A stretch of DNA of 48,038 nt from Sphingomonas elodea ATCC 31461 (GTDB lineage Bacteria > Pseudomonadota > Alphaproteobacteria > Sphingomonadales > Sphingomonadaceae), in assembly GCF_000226955.1 (NCBI RefSeq), contig NZ_AGFU01000040.1, positions 1 to 48,038 on the forward strand. The letters run 5' to 3'. Of the stretch, positions 34,042-44,784 are shown in pieces. Position 1 is the first letter of the stretch. Every line of letters begins with the position of its first letter. A program made the position numbers and the translations under genes. The notes below the pieces were generated by a model. The model searched no databases. It saw only the letters and a list, made by a program, of their open reading frames with translations, and was not told the DNA's origin.

Positions 34042-34610
34042 TGCGGCGGCTGTGGCACGATCGCGGAGGCGCGACGCTGATCGAGTTCGCCATTCTGCTG
34101 CCGGTGCTGATGGCGCTGCTGATGGGGCTGATGGACATCAGCTACCAGGCCTATGTCCAGGCGGTCCTGGAAGGGGCGGTGCAGAAGGCCGGACGCGACT
34201 CCACGATCGAGGCAGCGGATACGGCGACGATCGATGCGCGCGTCGTGACCTCGGTACGGCGGGTGGCGGGCAACGCCACCGTTACCCCTAGCAGGCGCAG
34301 CTATGCCAGCTTCGGCCTGATCAAGGCCGAGAGCTACACCGATAACAACGGCAATAATCGCTACGATGCCGGCGACTGCTTCACCGATGTCAACGGCAAC
34401 GGCCAGTGGGATGCGGATCCCGGCATTGTAGGCCAGGGCAGTGCCAGCGACGTCACCGTGTACAAGGTGACGGTAACCTATGGCCGCCTCTTCCTCATGG
34501 CAGGGCTGATCGGCTGGAGCAACCAGGTGGTGCTGAGTGCCTCCACCCGCTTCAAGAACCAGCCCTATAATGCCCAGTCGGTGCCCACCCAGCAGGTGCT
34601 GTGCAAATGA
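34041..34610 (+). CDS. TadE-like protein with calcium-loop-like insertion
   Basis: A 189-residue pseudopilin-like protein. ATLIEFAILLPVLMALLMGL (residues 11-30), with the conserved glutamate, is the TadE signature. After the helix, residues 101-109 (DNNGNNRYD) and 116-124 (DVNGNGQWD) each resemble a calcium-binding loop of the dockerin/EF type. A later hydrophobic patch, RLFLMAGLIGW, may be amphipathic. It overlaps both neighbours (TGATG and ATGA), so the three are translated as a unit. Role inferred: a minor structural or anchoring subunit in a Tad-type system. Confidence 0.85.
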   Translation: MRRLWHDRGGATLIEFAILLPVLMALLMGLMDISYQAYVQAVLEGAVQKAGRDSTIEAADTATIDARVVTSVRRVAGNATVTPSRRSYASFGLIKAESYTDNNGNNRYDAGDCFTDVNGNGQWDADPGIVGQGSASDVTVYKVTVTYGRLFLMAGLIGWSNQVVLSASTRFKNQPYNAQSVPTQQVLCK

Positions 34611-35341
34611 ACCCGCCACGCCTGCTATGCCGCCTCGCAGCCGACCGCTCCGGCGCCGCGCTGATCGAGTTCGCGATCGGCTTGCCGGTGCTGCTGACCG
34701 GCGGGCTTTGGGCGGCCGAATTGACCAACTATGCCCTAACCAACCAGCGCCTCAGCCAGGTGGCGCTGGCACTGGCCGACAACAGCAGCCGCGTCGGCCT
34801 GTTCAACGGCACCGGCACCACCCAGATGCGCGAGGTGGACCTGAACGACGTCCTGCTCGCCGCCAAGCAGCAGGGCGCGCCGTTCAACCTGACCGCCAAT
34901 GGCCGCATCACCCTGTCGAGCCTGGAAAACAGCAACGGCACCCAGCGCATCCACTGGCAGCGCTGCATCGGCGCCAAATCCGGCGTCGACTATGACTCGC
35001 ACTATGGCAAGACGCTGATGCCGGATGGCGTCACCTATGATCCGCGCGCGGGCGTCAACACCGCCGCGACCGGAGACAACAGCGCCAGCAATCCCGGTAC
35101 CCTCGCCCCCAACGGCATGGGAGAGACCGGCGCGCAGGTGAATGCGCCCGCGAATTCCGGCGTGATGTTCGTTGAGATCAACTATCTCTACACGCCGATC
35201 GTCGGCAATGGCTGGTTCGCCAGCCCGAAGGTGCTGCGCTACATCGCCTCGTTCGTCGTGCGCGACAATCGCGACTATGGCCAGGTCTACAACCCCGCAC
35301 CCGCCGCGAGCCGCTCGACATGCGATCTGTATGCCGCGTAA
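34607..35341 (+). CDS. TadE-like protein, second copy
   Basis: A 244-residue protein with SGAALIEFAIGLPVLLTGGL near residues 17-36, again a TadE signature with its glutamate. The body is Asn/Ser/Thr rich and extracellular in character, and contains LENSNGTQRIHWQRCIGAKS and a YGKTLMPDGVTYDPR stretch. It ends with a cysteine close to the C-terminus (STCDLYAA). The ATG at 34607 overlaps the stop of the previous gene. A strong hairpin terminator follows seven bases after the stop. Confidence 0.82.
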   Translation: MNPPRLLCRLAADRSGAALIEFAIGLPVLLTGGLWAAELTNYALTNQRLSQVALALADNSSRVGLFNGTGTTQMREVDLNDVLLAAKQQGAPFNLTANGRITLSSLENSNGTQRIHWQRCIGAKSGVDYDSHYGKTLMPDGVTYDPRAGVNTAATGDNSASNPGTLAPNGMGETGAQVNAPANSGVMFVEINYLYTPIVGNGWFASPKVLRYIASFVVRDNRDYGQVYNPAPAASRSTCDLYAA

Positions 35342-35347
35342 CGAAAA

Positions 35348-35376
35348 GGCCCGCCCGACACTGGGTCGGGCGGGCC
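35348..35376. terminator. Strong bidirectional terminator
   Basis: A perfect 12-bp stem (GGCCCGCCCGAC, 35348-35359, with GTCGGGCGGGCC, 35365-35376) and a 5-base loop, flanked by AAAA on the left and CATTTTCT on the right. It separates the three-gene Tad-like set from the convergent pdhB gene and can serve both strands. Confidence 0.9.
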
Positions 35377-35400
35377 CATTTTCTCGTCAGAAGACGAAGA

Positions 35401-36777
35401 TCAGCGATAGGTGACCTTCTTCACCACGGCGACCACCTTGTCGGCGTTCACCAGGGCGAGCTTTTCCAGGTTCGCGGCGTAGGGCAGCGGCACGTCCTCG
35501 TTGGTGACGCGCAGCACCGGCGCGTCGAGGTCGTCGAAGCCCTCTTCCATCACGAACGCGGCGACCTCCGACGCGATCGAGCAGACCGGCCAGCCTTCCT
35601 CGACCACCACGATGCGGTTGGTCTTCTTCAGGCTCTCCAGCACGGTCTGCTTGTCGAGCGGACGCAGCGTGCGCAGGTCGATCACCTCGGCATCGATGCC
35701 CTCGGCCGCCAGCTTCTCTGCCGCTTCGAGCGAGACGCCCACGCCGATCGAGTAGCTGACCAGCGTCACGTCCTTGCCCTCGCGCATGATGCGGGCCTTG
35801 CCGATCGGCAGGACATAGTCGTCGAGCTTCGGCACGTCGAAGCTGCGACCGTACATCAGCTCGTTCTCGAGGAATACGACCGGGTCTTCCGAACGGATCG
35901 CCGCCTTCATCAGGCCCTTGGCATCGGCCGCGTCATAGGGCGCGATCACGATCAGGCCGGGAACGCTGGCGTACCACGGGCCGTAGTTCTGGCTGTGCTG
36001 CGCGCCGACGCGGCTGGCCGCGCCGTTGGGACCGCGGAACACGATCGGGCAGCGCATCTGGCCGCCGGACATGTAGTTGGTCTTGGCCGCCGAGTTGATG
36101 ATGTGGTCGATCGCCTGCATGGCGAAGTTGAACGTCATGAACTCGATGATCGGCTTCAGGCCGCCCATCGCAGCACCGGTGCCGACGCCGGCAAAGCCAT
36201 ATTCGGTGATCGGCGTGTCGATGACGCGCTTGGGGCCGAATTCGTCGAGCAGGCCCTGGGTCACCTTGTAGGCGCCCTGATACTCGGCAACTTCCTCGCC
36301 CATCACGAAGATGCGCGGATCGGCGCGCATTTCCTCGGCCATCGCGTCGCGCAGCGCTTCGCGGACGGTGGTCTTCACCATCTCGGTGCCGGCGGGCACG
36401 GCGGGATCGGCGGGCCGCGTCTTCTCGACTGCGGCGGTCAGCTGAGCGGTGCCGGTTTCCGGTGCCTTTTCGGTGGGGGCCGGGGCCGGCTCGCTGGCGG
36501 GGGCCGGTGCGGCGGCCGCCGTCGAGGCGTCCTCGCCCTCGCCCGCGATCATCGCGATCACGGTGCCGACCTTCACGTTGTCCGTGCCTTCGGCGACCAG
36601 GATCTGGGCGATCGTGCCTTCGTCGACGGCTTCGAATTCCATCGTCGCCTTGTCGGTCTCGATCTCGGCGAGGATGTCGCCGGACTTCACGACGTCGCCT
36701 TCCTTGACGAGCCACTTGGCGAGCGTGCCCTCTTCCATGGTCGGCGAGAGCGCCGGCATCTTGAGTTCGATCGCCAT
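35401..36777 (-). CDS. pdhB: Pyruvate dehydrogenase E1 beta subunit with N-terminal lipoyl domain
   Basis: A 458-residue subunit. Residues 1-80 are a lipoyl domain, with lipoyl lysine K43 in ETDKATME. An Ala/Pro/Glu-rich flexible linker follows to about residue 125. The E1 beta domain ([20 protein letters not shown], then [20 protein letters not shown]) completes the protein. Together with E1 alpha it decarboxylates pyruvate with thiamine diphosphate and passes the acetyl group to lipoyl groups. The lipoyl-E1 beta fusion is known in several alphaproteobacteria, including Zymomonas. It starts one base after the pdhA stop. E2 and E3 genes are not in the window. Confidence 0.96.
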   Translation of the reverse strand: MAIELKMPALSPTMEEGTLAKWLVKEGDVVKSGDILAEIETDKATMEFEAVDEGTIAQILVAEGTDNVKVGTVIAMIAGEGEDASTAAAAPAPASEPAPAPTEKAPETGTAQLTAAVEKTRPADPAVPAGTEMVKTTVREALRDAMAEEMRADPRIFVMGEEVAEYQGAYKVTQGLLDEFGPKRVIDTPITEYGFAGVGTGAAMGGLKPIIEFMTFNFAMQAIDHIINSAAKTNYMSGGQMRCPIVFRGPNGAASRVGAQHSQNYGPWYASVPGLIVIAPYDAADAKGLMKAAIRSEDPVVFLENELMYGRSFDVPKLDDYVLPIGKARIMREGKDVTLVSYSIGVGVSLEAAEKLAAEGIDAEVIDLRTLRPLDKQTVLESLKKTNRIVVVEEGWPVCSIASEVAAFVMEEGFDDLDAPVLRVTNEDVPLPYAANLEKLALVNADKVVAVVKKVTYR

Positions 36778-36778
36778 C

Positions 36779-37828
36779 TCAGTAGGTCTCCACCAGTACG
36801 TCGGTATAGAGTTCGGCCGGATCGGGCTCCGGCGTCTGTTCGGCGAAGTCCGCCGATTCGTTCACGATCTTGCGGATCTCGGCCTCGAGCGGCTTCAGCT
36901 GCTCTTCGGTGACGCCCATCGTCTCGAGCTCGCGCTTCACCGCCTCGATCGGGTCCGACTTGTCGCGAACCGACTGGACTTCCTCGCGGCTGCGATACTT
37001 GGCCGGATCGGACATCGAGTGGCCGCGATAGCGATAGGTCTTCATCTCGAGGATGACCGGGCCCTTGCCGGCGCGCACCCAGGCGAGCGCCTCTTCCGCC
37101 GCACCGCGGCAGGCGAGCACGTCCATGCCGTCCACCTGGATGCCCGGGATGCGGAAGCTCTCGCCGCGCTTGTACAGCTGGTCTTCGGCCGAGGAGCGGT
37201 TGACGCTGGTACCCATGGCATACTGGTTGTTCTCGATCACATAGATGATCGGGAGCTTCCACAGCTCGGCCATGTTGAACGATTCGTACACCTGGCCCTG
37301 GTTCGCGGCGCCGTCGCCGAAATAGGCCATGGCGACGCCGCCATCCTCGTTATACTTGTGCGCGAAGGCGAGGCCCGTGCCGAGCGAGACCTGCGCGCCG
37401 ACGATGCCGTGGCCGCCGTAGAACTTCTTCTCGGTCGAGAACATGTGCATCGAGCCGCCCTTGCCGCGCGAGATACCCGCGCCGCGGCCGGTCAGCTCGG
37501 CCATGATCACCTTGGGGTCGATGCCGTAGGCGAGCATGTGGCCATGGTCGCGATAGCCGGTGATCACCGAGTCCTTCTCGCCGTCCAGCGCCGACTGCAG
37601 GCCCACCGCAACGGCTTCCTGGCCGATGTAGAGGTGGCAGAAGCCGCCGATGAAGCCGAGGCCGTAGAGCTGGCCCGCCTTCTCTTCGAAGCGGCGGATC
37701 AGCAGCATCTGGCGATAGAATTCGAGCAGCTGCTCCTTCGAAGCCTTGAACCGTTCCGGTTCGGCCGGGCGCTCGCGATTCGGGATTGCGGGTGGGGTCG
37801 GTGCTTTGCGTGCCGGTGCTTTGGCCAC
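36779..37828 (-). CDS. pdhA: Pyruvate dehydrogenase E1 alpha subunit
   Basis: A 349-residue protein. The first 30 residues are a basic, Pro/Ala-rich extension, then [20 protein letters not shown] opens the E1 alpha fold. The thiamine-diphosphate motif is GDGAANQG...N between residues 171 and 201. The loop [16 protein letters not shown], near the C-terminal third, carries the serines phosphorylated in mitochondrial E1 alpha. GTG 37828 is chosen as start, with GAGGAA about ten bases before it. A candidate promoter lies at 37868-37897, and pdhB follows after one base. Confidence 0.95.
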   Translation of the reverse strand: MAKAPARKAPTPPAIPNRERPAEPERFKASKEQLLEFYRQMLLIRRFEEKAGQLYGLGFIGGFCHLYIGQEAVAVGLQSALDGEKDSVITGYRDHGHMLAYGIDPKVIMAELTGRGAGISRGKGGSMHMFSTEKKFYGGHGIVGAQVSLGTGLAFAHKYNEDGGVAMAYFGDGAANQGQVYESFNMAELWKLPIIYVIENNQYAMGTSVNRSSAEDQLYKRGESFRIPGIQVDGMDVLACRGAAEEALAWVRAGKGPVILEMKTYRYRGHSMSDPAKYRSREEVQSVRDKSDPIEAVKRELETMGVTEEQLKPLEAEIRKIVNESADFAEQTPEPDPAELYTDVLVETY

Positions 37829-37867
37829 GATCAGATATTCCTCATCCGGGGAGGGGAAAGGCGGGTG

Positions 37868-37897
37868 CCTATACGCGCGTTTTCGCAAGGCTTGCAA
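37868..37897 (-). promoter_or_regulatory. Candidate promoter of pdhA-pdhB
   Basis: On the minus strand TTGCAA (37892-37897), an 18-base spacer, then TATAGG (37868-37873). The transcript would start about 33 bases upstream of the pdhA GTG, leaving room for the GAGGAA ribosome binding site. Confidence 0.5.
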
Positions 37898-37970
37898 CCA
37901 ACGCGCGGACAAAGGAACCGTACATCCGCCCTAAGACGCTCCGCCGTAGCTGGCAACTACCCCTACGGCA

Positions 37971-38291
37971 TCACTTCTTGTCGAGCGGGATGATCACTTC
38001 ATCAGGGCGGACGACGTTGAGCTGCTTACGCGCAAGCTCGTCCACCATGTCGGGATCGGCGCCGTGCTTCGGATCGAGCAGGTCGACTCGATTCTTCAGT
38101 TCGGCCCGCTTCTTCTCAAGCACCGCATATTCGCGCTGCTTGGCGGCAAGCTCCAGCCGAACCTGCTTGGCGGCGACGATCCCGTTGGGACCCAGAACCG
38201 CATTATAGCCGAAGAAGCCGATGGCGATCAGCGCCGCGGCGGGAAGCCCCGCCCGGCGCAGCAGCATGGTCATGGGAGAAGCGCGCTTCAT
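37971..38291 (-). CDS. ftsB: Septum formation initiator, FtsB/DivIC type
   Basis: A 106-residue bitopic membrane protein: a short basic cytoplasmic end (MKRASPMTMLLRR), a transmembrane helix (PAAALIAIGFFGYNAVLG), then a periplasmic coiled coil (RLELAAKQREYAVLEKKRAE). The C-terminal part has KHGADPDMVDELARKQLNVV, typical of FtsB/DivIC. FtsB acts with FtsL and FtsQ to activate septal peptidoglycan synthesis. Two other ATGs nearby (residue 7 or 9) make the exact start uncertain. It lies between pdhA and eno, an order seen in other alphaproteobacteria. Confidence 0.9.
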   Translation of the reverse strand: MKRASPMTMLLRRAGLPAAALIAIGFFGYNAVLGPNGIVAAKQVRLELAAKQREYAVLEKKRAELKNRVDLLDPKHGADPDMVDELARKQLNVVRPDEVIIPLDKK

Positions 38292-38348
38292 GCCCGTGAT
38301 TCTCGCTGATCCATCGGCTCTTAGCAAGCTTGCGGCTCCTACTTAGGG

Positions 38349-41014
<2,666 letters not shown>

Positions 41015-41018
41015 CGCC

Positions 41019-41324
41019 ATGAGCACCGAAACCGAAACCGGATCGCGCCTCACCGAAAACCCCGCGCTGCTGCTCGCCGGCGGCGTCGCGCTCGGCGTGG
41101 TGATCGGGATGCTGCTGCCGCGCTTCGATCGCGAAAAAGCGGCGCTGGAGCCCCTCGGCCGCAAGCTCGCCGATGGCGCCGCAGCCGCCGTGCAGGCCGC
41201 GAAGGACAGCGGCCGCGAGCAGATCGAATCGCTGATCCCGAACAGCGATGCCACCAAGGAACGCGTCTCGGCGCTGTTCGGCACGGTGATCGACGCGGCG
41301 AAGGACGCAACGGCCAAGCGCTAA
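41019..41324 (+). CDS. Small single-span membrane protein of the YqjD-like set
   Basis: A 101-residue protein with an early transmembrane helix (NPALLLAGGVALGVVIGMLL, about residues 14-33) and an amphipathic Ala/Lys/Glu-rich cytoplasmic helix (RKLADGAAAAVQAAKDSGRE). It ends in a lysine-rich tail. It is the last of four same-strand genes with spacing of 18, -4 and 4 bases. No named family is recognised; the position suggests it works with the other three. Confidence 0.7.
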   Translation: MSTETETGSRLTENPALLLAGGVALGVVIGMLLPRFDREKAALEPLGRKLADGAAAAVQAAKDSGREQIESLIPNSDATKERVSALFGTVIDAAKDATAKR

Positions 41325-41346
41325 GCCGCCTATAAGGGGTTGAGCC

Positions 41347-41380
41347 GGATGCCGCTGTCCCGGTAAGGGCTGCGGCATCC
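41347..41380 (+). terminator. Hairpin after the four-gene membrane set
   Basis: A perfect 9-bp stem (GGATGCCGC, 41347-41355, with GCGGCATCC, 41372-41380) around a 16-base loop with a small inner CCC/GGG stem. It is followed by C-rich DNA instead of a T run, just before the ribosome binding site of the next gene, so it may end the upstream transcript imperfectly or act as a leader structure. Confidence 0.45.
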
Positions 41381-41399
41381 CCCCACCCCAGGAGGCCTA

Positions 41400-41627
41400 A
41401 TGAGCAAGCTTCACCTGGTTTTCGGCGGCCGCGTTGCCGACCCGACGACCCTCGATTTCGTCGATCCGTCCAAGCTCGACGTGGTCGGCATCTTCCCGGA
41501 CTATGCCGCTGCAGAAAAGGCGTGGCGCGCCGCAGCCCAGCGTACGGTCGACGATGCCGAGATGCGCTATGTGGTGGTTCATCTCCACCGCCTGCTCGAT
41601 CCGGACGCCGAGGCCGGCAAGGCCTGA
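41400..41627 (+). CDS. DUF4170 protein
   Basis: A 75-residue soluble protein. SKLHLVFGGRVADPTTLDFV and the later AAAEKAWRAAAQRTVDDAEM plus RYVVVHLHRLLDP match the small alphaproteobacterial family DUF4170, whose function is unknown. AGGAGG is five to six bases before the ATG. It stands alone between the hairpin at 41380 and the inverted repeat at 41687. Confidence 0.85.
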   Translation: MSKLHLVFGGRVADPTTLDFVDPSKLDVVGIFPDYAAAEKAWRAAAQRTVDDAEMRYVVVHLHRLLDPDAEAGKA

Positions 41628-41686
41628 TCTCCGCTGATCGCGTCCCTCTCCAGGGCCTGCGATCATGTTGACCACCCCCTGGTCAT

Positions 41687-41770
41687 CCTTGCGAACGCGG
41701 GAATCCATTGACGCCGGATTCTCGGCTCTCGCTGCAACGCGCGCGAGAATGGATTCCCGCTTTCGCAGGG
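41687..41770. repeat. Inverted repeat of the GCGGGAATCCATT type
   Basis: Arms at 41687-41709 (CCTTGCGAACGCGGGAATCC then ATT) and 41748-41770 match each other at 21 of 23 positions in inverted orientation, around a 38-base centre. The outer sequence (CTTTCGCAGGGAT) looks like the widespread 'CCTGCGAAAGCGGGAATCCA' intergenic repeats of proteobacteria. No coding frame is seen inside. It may be a small non-autonomous mobile element or a REP-like structure. Confidence 0.8.
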
Positions 41771-41805
41771 ATACCGGTCGTTTTAGAGATGTTTAAGGCC
41801 GCCCC

Positions 41806-42211
41806 TTACGGCAGCGGCGCCAGGCCGGGCTCCACGAAGCCGCGCCGGGCCGCCACCGAGAACAGCCGCTCTCGACTGTAAAAGCCCAGCGGCCAGTCGC
41901 CTACGACCATCGGCGATTCCAGCAGCCCGTTCGCCCGCGCCAGGAGATCGGCTTCAGGCACCTCGGCAATCAGCAAGATGCAGATGCACACCCGCGACTG
42001 AGGCGCAGGTAACGGTATCTTGATAGACGTGATGATCGTCGCTCACACCCTCGGTGCTGTCGTTAAAGCGTCGGATGATGCCGCCGATGTCGGCATCGAC
42101 ATCCACGTCCGGACGCTCGCTCAGCAGATAGCAGCACGCGGCAAGATGCGCCTCGTGCGTCCAGTCCGCGCGCGGCAGGGTGCAGGCGAGCAGCCCCTCC
42201 CCCACCCTCAC
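41806..42211 (-). pseudogene. Frameshifted conserved hypothetical gene
   Basis: Two minus-strand frames together give one recognisable protein. The first (42211 to about 41970) reads LLACTLPRADWTHEAHLAAC, SERPDVDVDADIGGIIRRFN and DDHHVYQDTVTCASVAGV. The second, one base out of frame (about 41985 to 41806), reads EVPEADLLARANGLLE and WPLGFYSRERLFSVAARRGF, then VEPGLAPLP. A single-base change between about 41960 and 41990 breaks the gene. Intact relatives in sphingomonads, as I recall them, are single proteins of about 150 residues. GTG 42211 is an uncertain start. It lies 53 bases after pckA. A sequencing error is possible. Confidence 0.65.
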
Positions 42212-42264
42212 GATCGCCGCGGCGCTGGCAAAGCACCGCGGCGGAAGGTCGGTGGCGCGCCCGT

Positions 42265-43884
42265 TCAGGCGAGCGCCCGCGCCCTGGGAGCCGCAGCGCG
42301 GACGCCGGCCTCCACATGATCCTCGAACTGCGTGAAATTCTCGACGAACTGGTCGACGAGCTTCTCGGCAGTCGCGTCATAGTCGGCCTTGTCCGGCCAC
42401 GTCTCGCGCGGGTCGAGGATGGCCGAATCGACGCCCGGCACCGCGACCGGCACTTCGAAGCCGAAGGTGGGATCGCGGCGGAACTCGGCCTGGTTCAGAC
42501 TGCCGTCGAGCGCGGCATTGAGCAGCGCGCGGGTCGCCTTGATCGGCATGCGGTGGCCGATGCCGTATTTGCCGCCGGTCCAGCCGGTGTTGACCAGCCA
42601 GCAGGCGACATTCCCTTCCGCGATCCGCTTCTTGAGCAGGTTGCCATAGACCGACGGATGCCGCGGCATGAACGGCGCGCCGAAGCAGGTGGAGAAGGTC
42701 GCCTCGGGCTCGGTCACGCCGATCTCGGTTCCCGCCACCCGCGCGGTATAGCCCGAGAGGAAATGGTACATCGCCTGTTCGGGGGTCAGCCGCGCGATCG
42801 GCGGGAGCACGCCATAGGCATCGGCGGTGAGGAAGATCATGTTCTTCGGCACCGGCCCGAGATTGTCCGCCGAGGCGTTGGGGATGAAATCGATCGGATA
42901 GGAGCCGCGGCTGTTCTCGGCGAGGCTCGCATCGTCGAGGTCCAGCGTCCGGGTTGCCGGATCCATCACCACATTTTCCAGCACCGTGCCGAAGCGCTTG
43001 GTGGTGGCGAAGATTTCCGGCTCGGCCTCGGCCGAAAGGCGGATCATCTTGGCATAGCAGCCGCCTTCGAAGTTGAAGACCGCGGTGTCCGACCAGCCAT
43101 GCTCGTCGTCGCCGATCAGCGTGCGGGACGCATCGGCCGAGAGCGTCGTCTTGCCGGTGCCGGACAGGCCGAAGAAGATCGCGGTATCGCCCTTGGGGCC
43201 GATATTGGCCGAGCAGTGCATCGGCATGATGCCCTGTTCGGGCAGCAGATAGTTGAGCAGGCCGAACACGCTCTTCTTCATCTCGCCGGCATAGGCGGTG
43301 CCGCCGATCAGGATCAGCTTTTCGCTGAAATTGACCGCGATCACCGTCTCACCGCGCGTGCCGTGGCGCGCAGGATCGGCGCGGAAGCTCGGCAGGTCGA
43401 TGATGGTGTAGTCGGGCACGAAATCCGCCAACGCGTCCGCTGCAGGCCGAACCAGCAGCGTGCGGATGAACAGATTGTGCCAGGCGAGTTCGTTGATCAC
43501 ACGCACCTGCACGCGGTGCTCGGCCTGCGAACCGCCATAGAGGTCGGCCACGAACAGCTCGTCGCGCGTGGCCAACTCGGCAAGGAAATCGGCCTTGAGC
43601 GCGGCGAAATGCGCCGGCGTCATCGCCTGGTTGGTCTTGCCCCACCAGACGCTGGTCTCGGTCTCGGCATCGCGGATGATGAACTTGTCCTTGGCCGAAC
43701 GGCCGGTATGCTTGCCGGTAGCAACGACCAGGGGACCTTCGGCGGCCAGGCTGCCCTCTCCGCGACGGATCGCGTGCTCCACCAGCGGTGCGGTAATCAG
43801 GTTCCAGTGCAGGGTCGCCGAGGTGACGATCCCCTGTTCGCCAAGACCATGGCGCGATTGACGCTTATCCACCCAAGCCTCCAT
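42265..43884 (-). CDS. pckA: Phosphoenolpyruvate carboxykinase (ATP)
   Basis: A 539-residue enzyme that makes phosphoenolpyruvate from oxaloacetate and ATP, the first step of gluconeogenesis. The kinase P-loop is GLSGTGKT (239-246) with [16 protein letters not shown] just after. PEPCK signatures include [25 protein letters not shown]-like [12 protein letters not shown], and [20 protein letters not shown]. The ATG at 43884 (MEAWVDKRQ) gives the usual family length; only a weak ribosome binding site is visible. It is divergent from chvI, an arrangement known from rhizobia, where ChvI/ChvG affects pckA expression. Confidence 0.96.
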   Translation of the reverse strand: MEAWVDKRQSRHGLGEQGIVTSATLHWNLITAPLVEHAIRRGEGSLAAEGPLVVATGKHTGRSAKDKFIIRDAETETSVWWGKTNQAMTPAHFAALKADFLAELATRDELFVADLYGGSQAEHRVQVRVINELAWHNLFIRTLLVRPAADALADFVPDYTIIDLPSFRADPARHGTRGETVIAVNFSEKLILIGGTAYAGEMKKSVFGLLNYLLPEQGIMPMHCSANIGPKGDTAIFFGLSGTGKTTLSADASRTLIGDDEHGWSDTAVFNFEGGCYAKMIRLSAEAEPEIFATTKRFGTVLENVVMDPATRTLDLDDASLAENSRGSYPIDFIPNASADNLGPVPKNMIFLTADAYGVLPPIARLTPEQAMYHFLSGYTARVAGTEIGVTEPEATFSTCFGAPFMPRHPSVYGNLLKKRIAEGNVACWLVNTGWTGGKYGIGHRMPIKATRALLNAALDGSLNQAEFRRDPTFGFEVPVAVPGVDSAILDPRETWPDKADYDATAEKLVDQFVENFTQFEDHVEAGVRAAAPRARALA

Positions 43885-44007
43885 TTTTATTACGCCGCCA
43901 TTTATATGACAAACCAGATGATTTGCCGCTGGCGTACGTTTATTGCGACTCGCCCCCTCGCATGGCGGTGCAAACAGGGTCAATCCGGGTAAACGTTGTC
44001 GGCGTGT

Positions 44008-44036
44008 TGAGGCGCGCAGAACTTTGGTCTAACGGG
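44008..44036 (+). promoter_or_regulatory. Candidate promoter of chvI
   Basis: TTGAGG (44008-44013), a 17-base spacer and TAACGG (44031-44036), about 38 bases upstream of the chvI ATG. The -10 is a weak match. The 189-base pckA-chvI gap has no coding frame and must also hold the pckA promoter; a TATAAA lies near 43905 on the minus strand. Confidence 0.3.
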
Positions 44037-44073
44037 TGGAAATGCTGATTTTGCGCCAGCCCCGGGTTGCCGG

Positions 44074-44784
44074 ATGACCGCCACGATCGCGCTGGTCGAT
44101 GACGACCGCAACATCCTCACCTCGGTGTCGATCGCGCTGCAGACCGAGGGCTTTCTCACCCGCGTCTATTCGGACGGCGAAAGCGCGCTCAAGGCGCTGA
44201 TCGAGAACCCGCCCGAACTGGCGGTGCTCGACATCAAGATGCCCAAGATGGACGGGCTGGAGCTGCTCCGCCGCCTGCGCGAGAAGAGCCAGATCCCGGT
44301 GATCTTCCTCACCAGCAAGGACGACGAGCTCGACGAGGCGCTCGGCCTGGCGATGGGCGCCGACGACTATATCGCCAAGCCCTTCTCGCAGCGCCTGCTG
44401 ATCGCCCGCATCCGCGCGATCCTGCGCCGCACCGAGCCGGCCGCGCCGGTAGCGGAGGGTGCAGCCCCGGCCGAGCCCGCCGAGGCGCTCGAGCGCGGCC
44501 GGCTGAGCATGGACCCCGCCCGCCACAAGGTCACCTGGGGCGGCGTCAACGTCACGCTGACGGTCACCGAATTCCTGATTCTGGAGACGCTCGCCCAGCG
44601 CCCGGGCATCGTCAAGACGCGCAACCAGCTGATGGACGCCGCCTATCAGGACGATATCTATGTCGACGACCGCACGATCGACAGCCACATCAAGCGCGTC
44701 CGCCGCAAGTTCCGGCAGGTAGATCCGGAATTCGACGCGATCGAGACGCTCTATGGCGCCGGATACCGCTTCTCGGATGAATGA
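44074..44784 (+). CDS. chvI: Response regulator ChvI (OmpR family)
   Basis: A 236-residue regulator. The receiver has D10-D11, phospho-acceptor D53 ([16 protein letters not shown]), T80 and K102 (AKPF). After an Ala/Pro/Glu linker, the OmpR-type winged helix occupies about 140-233 ([20 protein letters not shown] and [13 protein letters not shown], ending GAGYRF). Pairing with the kinase gene, divergence from pckA and the following rapZ-PTS genes identify ChvI. In rhizobia and Agrobacterium this system senses acid or envelope stress. Its last eight bases overlap chvG. Confidence 0.93.
   Translation: MTATIALVDDDRNILTSVSIALQTEGFLTRVYSDGESALKALIENPPELAVLDIKMPKMDGLELLRRLREKSQIPVIFLTSKDDELDEALGLAMGADDYIAKPFSQRLLIARIRAILRRTEPAAPVAEGAAPAEPAEALERGRLSMDPARHKVTWGGVNVTLTVTEFLILETLAQRPGIVKTRNQLMDAAYQDDIYVDDRTIDSHIKRVRRKFRQVDPEFDAIETLYGAGYRFSDE

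Noticed and set aside
35401-36777. Fusion or misassembly of a lipoyl domain with E1 beta
   Set aside because: A lipoyl domain on E1 beta is an established feature of several alphaproteobacterial pyruvate dehydrogenases.
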